DNA from: an uncultured bacterium
Lineage (GTDB): Bacteria > Planctomycetota > UBA1135 > GCA-002686595
Length of the DNA stretch: 32,150 nucleotides
NCBI GenBank assembly: GCA_938030175.1
Contig: CALHGQ010000056.1
Coordinates: 1-32,150, forward strand
Direction: 5' to 3'
Made by a program: the position numbers and the translations under genes. Numbering within the stretch: position 1 is the first letter of the stretch; every line of letters starts with the position of its first letter. Of this stretch, positions 26,001 to 32,150 are shown piece after piece. The notes beneath the pieces were generated by a model. The model searched no databases. It was not told the DNA's origin and saw only the letters and a list, made by a program, of their open reading frames with translations.

Positions 26001-26174
26001 GCCGGCACGCAGCGCCATGGTGCCCGACTGGGTCGAGCTAGGCGCGTACGCCGTGGAAGGCATCGCCAGAGCGAAGGCCGTCGTCGCGGCTGCGGTCATG
26101 CCGAGAACGAGGCCAGGGGAGGCCTGACTCGCGGCGGATTGGAACGGCAGCAGTGTTGAAATGAGGTTACGCAT
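23070..26174 (-). CDS. Exported double amidohydrolase-domain protein, both metal sites lost
   Basis: This 1034-residue protein holds two amidohydrolase units after a signal peptide ('AAATTAFALAMPSTAYA'). Unit 1 (about 50-440) ends with 'VLGVDDRVGSLAVGKDADIVV', and unit 2 (about 470-1030) ends with 'CIEDRVGTLEAGMDADIVI'. A Gly/Ser linker of about 20 residues joins them. Unit 1 has 'PGFVAADSAYASP' at the HxH position. Unit 2 has 'PGMIDAYGHLGTE', keeping one His. Both lack the strand-5 and strand-6 His. Unit 2 is interrupted by acidic/Lys-rich stretches around a beta-rich module ('GVFAGSFTPADGEDAGSVRF...') that resembles small antiparallel barrel domains. It looks like a large structural or binding partner. 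It sits between the intact core and the degenerate upstream genes. Confidence 0.82.
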   Translation of the reverse strand: MRNLISTLLPFQSAASQASPGLVLGMTAAATTAFALAMPSTAYAPSSTQSGTMALRAGTIHAVEGGASFEDGVIVVTDGKITAVGAAADVEIPANATTMDYGSEAVIVPGFVAADSAYASPTAGPRTADPTLLAIDQFDPYSSIISGLKSGITTVYLAPARGRLIAGQGAVVKTGGGEMGSPDARVLLESAGLHGSISEEARRTRGYWEPPVPATVDVGLGVESPQLPRTTMGAVLAIEELMAFAGGDRSFEEEYGRQTGPALAKAMKAGATWRLGAESQGEVAAVLDLAKRFGFPLVIDGASQAASLAEDIAAAGVPVIARPHYEQGRNVGKTETAKWPTYDGIARLVGEGVEVAITVPKGLGASEIRFAAALAMRGGLSEADALAGITLNAAKVLGVDDRVGSLAVGKDADIVVMTGSPLSIGASVVATYVGGTEAWNPTMASAMTAGGSSGSGSGGSGGSMSSAASNPGPVVISVDELHVGNGVVHSPGEILVRDGKIAQVAAQVARPAGAAVVRGASAMPGMIDAYGHLGTEGGRRAFTTRLDLTRILEPGDYADRQVARNGVTTVNMISQNLGGVTPSIAYKPAADSFDHLVVDSVASVRLQWDNSIIAQSGANVTQQLKKAKAYADSWDKYEADMAKWTPPAPEAAEEEDDDEDEDSDDEEEDEDDKKKKKKKERDPAKPVTGVFAGSFTPADGEDAGSVRFRFLESADGSIEGTARMAGFDDLLTVTGSRTDYDVTLTIETPDGDLEATLAQIYSNDPPPKKSKKSKKSKDDDKDADKDADKKDEDKDEEEDDTVKTYLRGDVKDGETVLGAVDVTQTSTEYKVAKRIVKVEKKEKAPKPPKGMPKKPSVDLDLEPIRRAMAGEAAVIVKVSRDDQIVACVDRFEEYGIKPVLIDSDDVHKVAGRIAGRVAGVLVPMNRMTATEKSGLRRNRLVEVSAAGIPIAFLSQREEGAAELSVMAARAVAQGLAPSAALKGLTSDAAKMLCIEDRVGTLEAGMDADIVILDGNPMEISSSILRVFVNGKEVR

Positions 26175-26195
26175 GGGTGGACTCCGGGGAGCCGA

Positions 26196-27689
26196 TCAGG
26201 ACTGGTCGCCGTCGTTGCCGTCACCGGACTCGTCTTCGGACTCTTCGCCGTCGTCGCCGTCGCCTTCGTACTCCTCAGGCTCTTCGGCCACCGTTCCCGG
26301 GGGACGCGTACCGTCGTTCAGCTGCTGAACGCGGACGTCCTTCGAGCGGTCGTAGACGTGCTTGCCGTCGAGGAGAACGTGCTCCACGTGGCTGGTGACG
26401 CTGAGCGGATCACCGCTGAACAGGACGACGTGACCGTCAGCACCGACCTTGGTGGCACCGAGGCGGTCACCGAGGCCGAGGATCATCGCGGGCGTGGACG
26501 TGGCAGCTGCCATCGCCGCGTTGCGCGGAATGCCGCCTGCCACGCACTGGGCCACCTGGAACCAGAGCGAGCGGTTGGCGTCGTTGGAGGACGACAGGGC
26601 GAACTTGATGCCTGCGTCGTGGTAGACCTTCGGGACGAACGTTTCGATCTCCTTGCCGGTGATGGGGTCGCGCTCGCGGTGGGTCAGGTTGGACTCGAGG
26701 ATCACGTGAACGCCGGCCTCCTTGATCTTCGGAGCCGCCTTCCAGCAGGAGTCGTCCAGCGCGAGGGTCATGTTCTTCGTGAACCCGTTCGCCTCTGCCA
26801 CGCGCAGCGCGGTGTGAACGTCGGCGGGCGAACCGCACCACATGAACACGGGCATGTTGCCTTCGATGACGTGCAGAAGCGGCTCCTGCTTCTCGTCGAC
26901 CTCGCCCCGGGGAATCTGCTCGAAGCCGTCGATCTGCCAAGCCGTCGAGTTGAGGGGCTTGCCCTTCGCGGCTTCACCCTCGAGCTCGCGCCCTTGGTAG
27001 AGCGCCTCGCGGCGGTCGAAGTCGTTGCCGTCGGCCTTGCGCTGAACCATGTCCTCCAGGTAGCGCTTGAGGTCATCGAACGCGCCGCGCAGCGCCTGGG
27101 CCTGGGTCGCCCGCGACTTGCCGCGCTTCGGAGCCGCCGACATCTTGATGCCGGAACGCGGCTTGATCATCATCGCCTCGACCGTCATGCCAAAGGGCTT
27201 CACCACCATGCCTTGGCCGGCGACGACAGTGTCCTCACCTTGCTGCACGTTGACGGCCACGATGCCGTGACGCAGTGCACCTTCGAAGTAGAAGTTGACC
27301 GGGTCGATCGAGTCACGGACGTTCAGGAACGGAGCCACGTCGAGGGTCTCGTTCGCGCGGTCGATGCCCCGCGAAACGTGCGCCTCCACGAAGCCGGGGA
27401 ACGCCGTCATCGTGGGCTGCTCGATGACCTCGGCGTCCCACGGAATCTGCACGTCCTCTTGGGAACCAACCGCCGTGACGCGGCCGCCCTCGATCACGAT
27501 GATCCCGTTCTCGATGGGCTCGCCGTCGAGCGTGATGACCTTGCCGGCCTTGATCGCCGTCTTGTCAACTTGAACGAGTGCGCTCACGGGCGCCGTGAGC
27601 GTCAGCGTGGCAGCCATGAAGGTGGGCAGTGCCGCGGAGAGAAGAGCCCGACGACTGCGGGGCGCGTGGAGTGGCTTGGTGAATGACAT
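26196..27689 (-). CDS. Exported amidohydrolase paralogue, metal ligands mostly lost, acidic tail
   Basis: This 497-residue protein has an Arg-rich signal peptide n-region ('PRSRRALLSAALPTFMAATL'), a possible Tat-like start although the second Arg of a strict consensus context is unclear. Strand 1 reads 'PGFVEAHVSRGID', with only one His. The strand-5 and strand-6 positions read 'PVFMWCGSP' and 'LALDDSCW', so catalysis of the usual kind is unlikely. An internal region around 195-215 is Lys/Arg-rich. 'GLGDRLGATKVGADGHVVLF' marks the C-terminal fold landmark. The final 35 residues are mostly Glu, Asp and Gly, recalling the tail of the last gene of the array. It lies 92 nt after the preceding gene, the largest gap in the array. 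Confidence 0.8.
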   Translation of the reverse strand: MSFTKPLHAPRSRRALLSAALPTFMAATLTLTAPVSALVQVDKTAIKAGKVITLDGEPIENGIIVIEGGRVTAVGSQEDVQIPWDAEVIEQPTMTAFPGFVEAHVSRGIDRANETLDVAPFLNVRDSIDPVNFYFEGALRHGIVAVNVQQGEDTVVAGQGMVVKPFGMTVEAMMIKPRSGIKMSAAPKRGKSRATQAQALRGAFDDLKRYLEDMVQRKADGNDFDRREALYQGRELEGEAAKGKPLNSTAWQIDGFEQIPRGEVDEKQEPLLHVIEGNMPVFMWCGSPADVHTALRVAEANGFTKNMTLALDDSCWKAAPKIKEAGVHVILESNLTHRERDPITGKEIETFVPKVYHDAGIKFALSSSNDANRSLWFQVAQCVAGGIPRNAAMAAATSTPAMILGLGDRLGATKVGADGHVVLFSGDPLSVTSHVEHVLLDGKHVYDRSKDVRVQQLNDGTRPPGTVAEEPEEYEGDGDDGEESEDESGDGNDGDQS

Positions 27690-27781
27690 CGTGTTCGGAT
27701 CCGCCCGGAAGGGGCGTCGGGATGCGCCAGCGGAGGAGGCTGACTCGGGGGCTTTTGTTTGTTCGATGAGAGGGAGGCGGA
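27690..27781 (-). other. 92-nt gap, largest within the amidohydrolase array
   Basis: Neither strand shows a gene here. I see no clear terminator. An internal promoter is possible, but no convincing -10/-35 pair is visible. Confidence 0.3.
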
Positions 27782-28978
27782 CTAGCGAGGATCGAGGGCC
27801 AAGCGGCCGTTCACCAAGACTCCGATGGGACGCGTCGTGACCTCGAAAGGCTCGCCGTTCCAGAGAACGAGGTCGGCGTCCTTGCCAACTTCGACCGTGC
27901 CGACGCGATCGTCGACACCGAGGATCTGCGCGGGCGTGATGGTCACGGCGCGCAGAGCCTCTTCGCGGGTGAGGCCGCCGCGCATCGCCAGTCCGGCCTC
28001 GATACCGAGGGGGCCGGTCCGTGCGTCGTCAGCGGAGATCGCGAACTGCACGCCAGCGTCCTGGAGGACCTTGGCTGTGTTCGCGGCCATGAAGGCCGAA
28101 TCGTTCGTCCGACCGTTGGAGGGCATCGGCGGAAGAATGACCGCCGTCGAGGAACGAACCAGCATCTCCGGCTCGCGCCAGGCTTCTGCGCCTGCGTCCA
28201 CGATCAGCCGCATCTCGCCGAAGCCTTCGCGCTGCATCTCTTCTTTTAGGAAGACGGCGGTGCGGATGTCCTGGGTTGGGTAGGCCTCGATGAAGGCGCC
28301 GATCTTGCCGGCGAGCACGTCTTGGAGAACGTCGACATCCTTGCCTGCACCCTCCGCCGGGGCCTGGGCCGCGTCGAAGAGGCACTTGCGCCACTCCCAC
28401 TCCACGCCCATGCGGGTCGTGGGGCGGCGGTTGTAGAACGAGGTCGGGCGACCGCTGGCCGGACGGTTACCGCTGCTCGGCAGGCTGCCGATGGCGCCGC
28501 AGAGAAGGGGCGCTCCCTCAATCTTGCGGGCCTCCAGCGAATCGTCGCCAGCGGTCTTGAGCAGGACGCCCATGCCCCCCACCACGTTGCGGCTTTGGGG
28601 CGGAACGAAGGCCGTCGTCACGCCGGACCGCATGAGGCGCTCCCAGCGATAGTCGAAGACGTCGACGCCGAACTCCATGCTCATCGCTGGCGTCACTTCG
28701 CTCGACTGCTCAACGGCACGGGTACCCACGTGAATGGAGGCACTCGCGTCAATGAGCCCCGCGGTGACGGCCGTGGCCGACAGCGAGTCGTCGAGGGCCT
28801 TCGCACCCGGCGTAATGGCGGAAATCTTGCCATCGGTCACGACGACCAAGGCGTTCTCGAGCGTGTCGCCCGTCGAGGTGTAAACCTTCTCGGCAAAGAC
28901 GCTCCAAGAGGTCTGCGGCGCGTCAACACCGCCCAGGGCAAGGCCCGGGACCAGAAGCGTGGAGAGGAGTGAAATCAT
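27782..28978 (-). CDS. Exported amidohydrolase paralogue, metal ligands lost
   Basis: This 398-residue protein has a short signal peptide ('MISLLSTLLVPGLALGGVDA'). The strand-1 site is 'AGLIDASASIHVG', which is close to the 'GLIDxHxH' consensus but with both His replaced by Ser. Strand 5 is 'GAFIEAYPTQD' and strand 6 'RLIVDAGAEAW', again without His. The strand-8 position 'FAISADDART' keeps an Asp. The landmarks 'GVTTAFVPPQS', 'ITPAQILGVDDRVGTVEVGKDADLVLW' and 'GLAMRGGLTREEAL' are strong, so the protein should fold normally. A substrate- or partner-binding pseudoenzyme is the best reading. Confidence 0.82.
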   Translation of the reverse strand: MISLLSTLLVPGLALGGVDAPQTSWSVFAEKVYTSTGDTLENALVVVTDGKISAITPGAKALDDSLSATAVTAGLIDASASIHVGTRAVEQSSEVTPAMSMEFGVDVFDYRWERLMRSGVTTAFVPPQSRNVVGGMGVLLKTAGDDSLEARKIEGAPLLCGAIGSLPSSGNRPASGRPTSFYNRRPTTRMGVEWEWRKCLFDAAQAPAEGAGKDVDVLQDVLAGKIGAFIEAYPTQDIRTAVFLKEEMQREGFGEMRLIVDAGAEAWREPEMLVRSSTAVILPPMPSNGRTNDSAFMAANTAKVLQDAGVQFAISADDARTGPLGIEAGLAMRGGLTREEALRAVTITPAQILGVDDRVGTVEVGKDADLVLWNGEPFEVTTRPIGVLVNGRLALDPR

Positions 28979-29001
28979 GGCGCTTGGGGAGACTGGGGCG
29001 A

Positions 29002-30102
29002 TTAGCGGTGCGTTTGGTGCACGAGCTTGCCGCCCGCGTAGACGTGACTTGCGTGACTGGTCAACTCGGTCGGAGCGCCGCTCCAGACCACGAAGTCCGC
29101 CACCTTTCCGGCCTCAAGAGTGCCGTGAGTGGAAGAGACGCCGAGCATGTCGGCGGCTGACTTCGTCATCGCTGCCAGCGCGGCGTGGGCGTCGAGGCCG
29201 CCGCGCATACAGGCGGCAGCCGTCATACGCATCGCGGCGGCGCCGCGGCTGCTTGCATCAGATGCGAAGGCGAAGGGAACGCCGGCCTTGCGAAGCGCAA
29301 TGGAGCTGTCGACGACGTCACCGGCTGCGCCGGCCACGAGGGGCTCGAAGACCACGCCGAGCTTGGCGCTCTTCAGGAGTTCGACCTGCTCGCCGGCCTC
29401 GGGGGCTCCGACGATCGCGCCGTTCAAGCCGTGGCCGGTGGCGAAGTGAATCGCGCGGGCGACTTCGCTCTTGGTGTAGGCCTCCATCATGACCCGCAGC
29501 GAGCCAGCCTTGGCCTCGGCGAACGGGCTGCCCTCACTGGCGTCAGCGAAGTGCTTCTCGAGGTGGCCGAAGAGCCCTGCGTAGCTCGTGGGCTCCGTGA
29601 ACGACGAGAGCGAACGCGAAGACATGCCGAGGTGAAGCGCAGCCTTCCGCTTGACGACTTCGCCCAGCGCAGGGGAGACGATCGCGTCCAGGCCGCCCGC
29701 GACACGGCTCGCGCCGGGCGTCATGACGACCGTCGTGATGCCCTGGGACACAAGATGCGCCCATGCGGGGTGCTTCGCGTCGAAAGCGAGGGAGATGTCC
29801 GCCGTGGGCGTGAACTTACGCGTGGTCTCGTTGTTTTCGCTTCCGGCGCCGGTGGCGTCGCGCATGGCGATGAAGCCTGGCGCAATCTCGCCGTCCACGT
29901 CCGTGACGGTCACGCCTTCGGGGGCGGCCTCGCCGACGGCGCGAACCACGCCGTCTTCGATGACGAGCACGCCACCTTCAACGACTTGGCCATTGCCGAT
30001 GTGAACCTTCGAAGCGCGAAGGGCGAATACGTCCGCCGCGGCGGGACTCGGCGCAGGACCCGGGTGGGCCAGCGCAGCGATAAGAATGGGGAGAGTCAGC
30101 AT
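29002..30102 (-). CDS. Exported amidohydrolase paralogue, metal ligands lost (shortest copy)
   Basis: At 366 residues this is the shortest of the array. It has a signal peptide ('MLTLPILIAALAHPGPAPSPAAA') and then 'VFALRASKVHIGNGQVVEGGVLVIEDG', close to the equivalent part of the 16358-17683 protein. Strand 1 reads 'PGFIAMRDATGAG', without His. Strand 5 is 'RVMMEAYTKS' and strand 6 'AIVGAPEAG'. The strand-8 region 'FAFASDASSRG' keeps an Asp. The end has 'GVSSTHGTLEAGKVADFVVWSG'. No charged insert is present. The gene lies 32 nt after the first array gene and 23 nt before the next. Confidence 0.8.
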   Translation of the reverse strand: MLTLPILIAALAHPGPAPSPAAADVFALRASKVHIGNGQVVEGGVLVIEDGVVRAVGEAAPEGVTVTDVDGEIAPGFIAMRDATGAGSENNETTRKFTPTADISLAFDAKHPAWAHLVSQGITTVVMTPGASRVAGGLDAIVSPALGEVVKRKAALHLGMSSRSLSSFTEPTSYAGLFGHLEKHFADASEGSPFAEAKAGSLRVMMEAYTKSEVARAIHFATGHGLNGAIVGAPEAGEQVELLKSAKLGVVFEPLVAGAAGDVVDSSIALRKAGVPFAFASDASSRGAAAMRMTAAACMRGGLDAHAALAAMTKSAADMLGVSSTHGTLEAGKVADFVVWSGAPTELTSHASHVYAGGKLVHQTHR

Positions 30103-30134
30103 GATAGGGGGAGCTCGTCTCGTTGGTTGCGCCG

Positions 30135-31673
30135 CTAGCGGCTCTCGGTGGGAGCCGCGACGCCGCCAGAAATCGTGGCGAGGACACGGGAGGAGCTGGA
30201 CAGGGGATCGCCCGTCAGCACGAGTAGATCGGCCGAACGGCCACGCTGGATCGTTCCAACCTGGTCAGCGACGTCGAAGACGCGGGCCGGGCCAGAGGTG
30301 ATAGCGCGCAGCGCGGCGTCGTGGCTGAGGCCGTGGCCCACCGCGAGGGCTGCGAGCAGCGGAAGGTCCCGGGACGCGCGCGCCGAAGCGCCGCCGGACC
30401 CGATGAGGACGTTGATGCCTGCGGCGTCGAGCTCGGCGGCCAAAGCGAGGCCGGGATCAAGCTCCCCCACAGGACCGCCGGGCTTCGCCGGGCTCGGTGC
30501 GACGATCACAGTGACGTTGCGCTCGGCGAGGGCCGACTTGCAGGCGAGTGCCGAAGTGCCGCCCGCGATGACGAGGCGAAGTCGCGGGTGAGCCTCGGTC
30601 ACACGGAGGATGTCGCGGATCTCAAGGGCGCGCTCGGCATGGACCACGAGGGGCATCTTGCCCTGGATCACGTTCCCGAAAGCAGCCTTCTCTGCGTCGA
30701 AGCGCGGCGCACGCGGGCGCTTGTCTTCCTTGTACTTCTTCTCCTTGACGTCCTTGCCGTCCTTCTCGGCCTTCTCAACGGCCTTGTCGCGCGCCTTCTT
30801 CGCCTTCTTGAAGTCGTCGTTGAGCTCTTTCTCCTTCTCAGCGATGGCGACCTCCCACTCGGCGAGGGCTGCTTCGTACTCGGCGACGTCAGCGGCGTAC
30901 TTGGCGCCGCCGTCCAGCTCGGAGCTGAGCTTGTCGATCTGGCTGAGACGATCGATCGGGTCGATGTTCTGGGGACCAAAGCTGAAGCTCGCTCCGTTCC
31001 TGCCGCCAAAGCTCGCTCCGCCGCCCCTCGGCGCGCCGATCGTGGCGGAGACGGAGGCGTCGGGCAGCACCACCTCGGCGCTCACGGTGCGGATCACCGC
31101 GCCGATGCCGCTGAAGTTCGCCGTCCGGCCCACTTGGCTCCGGGTGAGCAAGACCCCCGCTGCCGCGAGTTCCTGCAGGACCGACTCTTGGCCGTAGGGA
31201 TCCAGAGCGTCGACCGCCTGCGTGGCCGCATTGACGTCCATGGCGCGGGCGGAAGCTGATTCGACGCCTGCCGTGGACCAGGGGTCCATGAACGCAGCGC
31301 AGATCACTTCGCCCTCGATGGCCTCGGCGCCGTCGGGAGCCGTGAGATCGGTTCCTACCGCCGTGATCTTCCCGTCCTCCACGAGCACGCTCGCGTTCTC
31401 AAGCACGTGACCGGGGCGGACAATGACCCGCTTGGCCGTGAGGAACAGAGGCGTCATGGCCGGAGCCTGAGCCTCCTCGGCCTGGGCTTCCTCGGCCTGG
31501 GGCTCTTCCGTCTGGGATTCTGCCGGTTGGTCCTCGGCCGACTCGTCGTCCTGGGGGGCATACCCAAAGGCAGGGGCGGAGACTAGGGACGCGGCCAGCG
31601 CTGCCAGCACGAGCCCTGCGCCTCGAAGGCGAAGGGCAGGTACGGCGGAAGGACGCAAGATGGAGATGCGCAT
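30135..31673 (-). CDS. Exported amidohydrolase paralogue, first gene of the array, most ligands lost
   Basis: The ORF track starts at 31811, but ATG 31673 places a good signal peptide at the N-terminus ('RGAGLVLAALAASLVSAPAFG'), giving 512 residues. A Glu/Gln/Ala-rich linker ('EEPQAEEAQAEEAQAP') follows. Strand 1 is 'AAFMDPWSTAGVE', without HxH. The lid before strand 5 is enlarged to a charged helical stretch of about 80 residues ('AIAEKEKELNDDFKKAKKARD'). Strand 5 keeps its His ('PLVVHAERA'), while strand 6 is 'LVIAGGTSA'. The C-terminal landmark is 'FDVADQVGTIQRGRSADLLVL'. As the promoter-proximal gene it is probably made in the largest amount. It is probably a non-catalytic member. Confidence 0.8.
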   Translation of the reverse strand: MRISILRPSAVPALRLRGAGLVLAALAASLVSAPAFGYAPQDDESAEDQPAESQTEEPQAEEAQAEEAQAPAMTPLFLTAKRVIVRPGHVLENASVLVEDGKITAVGTDLTAPDGAEAIEGEVICAAFMDPWSTAGVESASARAMDVNAATQAVDALDPYGQESVLQELAAAGVLLTRSQVGRTANFSGIGAVIRTVSAEVVLPDASVSATIGAPRGGGASFGGRNGASFSFGPQNIDPIDRLSQIDKLSSELDGGAKYAADVAEYEAALAEWEVAIAEKEKELNDDFKKAKKARDKAVEKAEKDGKDVKEKKYKEDKRPRAPRFDAEKAAFGNVIQGKMPLVVHAERALEIRDILRVTEAHPRLRLVIAGGTSALACKSALAERNVTVIVAPSPAKPGGPVGELDPGLALAAELDAAGINVLIGSGGASARASRDLPLLAALAVGHGLSHDAALRAITSGPARVFDVADQVGTIQRGRSADLLVLTGDPLSSSSRVLATISGGVAAPTESR

Positions 31674-31870
31674 GCTCGAGGGATCGATCTTGCTAGGTGA
31701 GATAGAGAAAAGGGAGCGCCTGACCAGACGTTGGAATTCGCCTGGCCATGGAATGGGCCCTCTTGGATCGTATGGAGTCAGAGAACCCCGAACCATCTTG
31801 AAGCGGCACACAGCGCGATTGCGCCTGGAAGACTTACGCGCGGAGCAACACTGAGAGGGGCGGCCGCTGG

Positions 31871-31909
31871 CGCGACCCGAGGCGGGTCGCGGGCCCGAGA
31901 GCGGCCCGC
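31871..31909. promoter_or_regulatory. Two overlapping, mutually exclusive GC-rich hairpins
   Basis: Hairpin 1 (31871-31891) has a perfect 9-bp stem, CGCGACCCG-AGG-CGGGTCGCG. Hairpin 2 (31889-31909) has a perfect 7-bp stem, GCGGGCC-7 nt-GGCCCGC. They share bases 31889-31891, so both cannot form fully at once. They lie about 200 nt ahead of the first array gene. Neither is followed by a T-tract on either strand, so a simple terminator is unlikely. A regulatory role is inferred only from the structure. Confidence 0.35.
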
Positions 31910-32114
31910 ACCGACGGAAGGCGCCAGGGACTGGGGCAGTGTCTCACGATTCGCGGGGCTGTTTTTCGGTCTAGCAAAGCCCGAACACTCCGCGTTGCCC
32001 GATTCATCGCTCCGGGCCCCTTCGGCTCGCCCCCAAGGGCCCTCCGATGTCGAACAGTGGACCAAAATCGGCCATCCACCCCGTAAAACGAAGCGCATCG
32101 GGCGACTAGAAGTG

Positions 32115-32134
32115 CCCCAAATGCAGTTTTGGGG
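32115..32134. other. Small hairpin at the right edge
   Basis: CCCCAAA-TGCAGT-TTTGGGG forms a 7-bp stem with a 6-nt loop. It could be the terminator of a gene beyond the window or a regulatory element. The context is cut off, so nothing more can be said. Confidence 0.3.
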
Positions 32135-32150
32135 GAATTGGCCGTTCGCC

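Larger units (their letters stand above)
31674..32150. other. Leader/promoter region of the amidohydrolase array
   Basis: No ORF in these 477 nt looks like a gene; the listed ones are short and Arg/Pro/Ser-rich. The region ahead of the first array gene must hold its promoter, but I cannot point to a trustworthy -35/-10 pair. It contains GC-rich hairpins (31871-31909) and a small hairpin at the window edge (32115-32134), listed separately. Confidence 0.5.

Noticed and set aside
30321-31259. Plus-strand 312-residue ORF opposite the first array gene
   Set aside because: Shadow ORF caused by GC-rich third positions; no domain pattern, and its hydrophobic part mirrors the charged insert on the other strand.
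14850-31673. Possible CRISPR or nucleotide-level repeat array suggested by recurring motifs
   Set aside because: The recurrence is protein paralogy between genes (e.g. 'PGSGTNIGGQG', 'HTQIYQ'), spaced by more than 1 kb, not short direct repeats with spacers.
31834-32098. Short minus-strand ORFs upstream of the amidohydrolase array
   Set aside because: Two overlapping frames are open, neither shows a recognisable domain or good start site, and composition is Arg/Pro/Ser-rich.

Overview
The window is high-GC bacterial DNA with long ORFs, strong GC bias at third codon positions and weak or absent Shine-Dalgarno sites at many starts. A long run of exported amidohydrolase paralogues, together with a Ras-like GTPase next to histidine-kinase parts, fits a large-genome environmental Gram-negative. 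Planctomycetes is my best guess, but that is inference from gene style and no marker gene is present. I see no rRNA, tRNA, CRISPR array, insertion sequence or phage gene.

Region 1 (1-7773, plus strand). The tail of a small symporter subunit and a complete sodium:solute symporter large subunit come first. After a 273-nt gap with a 16-bp palindrome comes a tightly overlapping four-gene signalling cassette: a Ras/Rab-like small GTPase, a PAS-like/HisKA protein with no ATPase domain, a receiver-HisKA-HATPase hybrid, and a single-domain response regulator. Next is a two-gene ABC exporter of the NatA/NatB type. It converges with an 8-nt overlap on the following minus-strand genes.

Region 2 (7766-14547, minus strand). 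Five genes read leftward: a radical SAM/SPASM protein, a TrpD-superfamily protein without the PRPP-binding motifs, a Ppx/GppA phosphatase, a HAD-family hydrolase and an RND/MMPL-family membrane transporter. Close spacing (68, 7 and 48 nt, then a 4-nt overlap) suggests co-transcription.

Region 3 (14850-31673, minus strand). Eleven consecutive genes encode twelve amidohydrolase-superfamily domains, nearly all with a signal peptide. Spacing runs from 1-nt overlaps to 92 nt, and an intrinsic terminator at about 14733-14756 closes the run. Four adjacent genes (17761-23067) keep the complete metal-ligand set of the superfamily: HxH, Lys, His, His, Asp. The seven flanking genes (eight domains) keep the fold landmarks, including the C-terminal 'GS.E.GKDAD' element, but have lost most or all ligands. 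Several of these carry very charged inserts or acidic tails. The arrangement looks like an exported assembly with a catalytic core and pseudoenzyme partners, and it is the most interesting thing here. The substrate cannot be told from sequence.

The right end (31674-32150) is a non-coding leader or promoter region with GC-rich hairpins.
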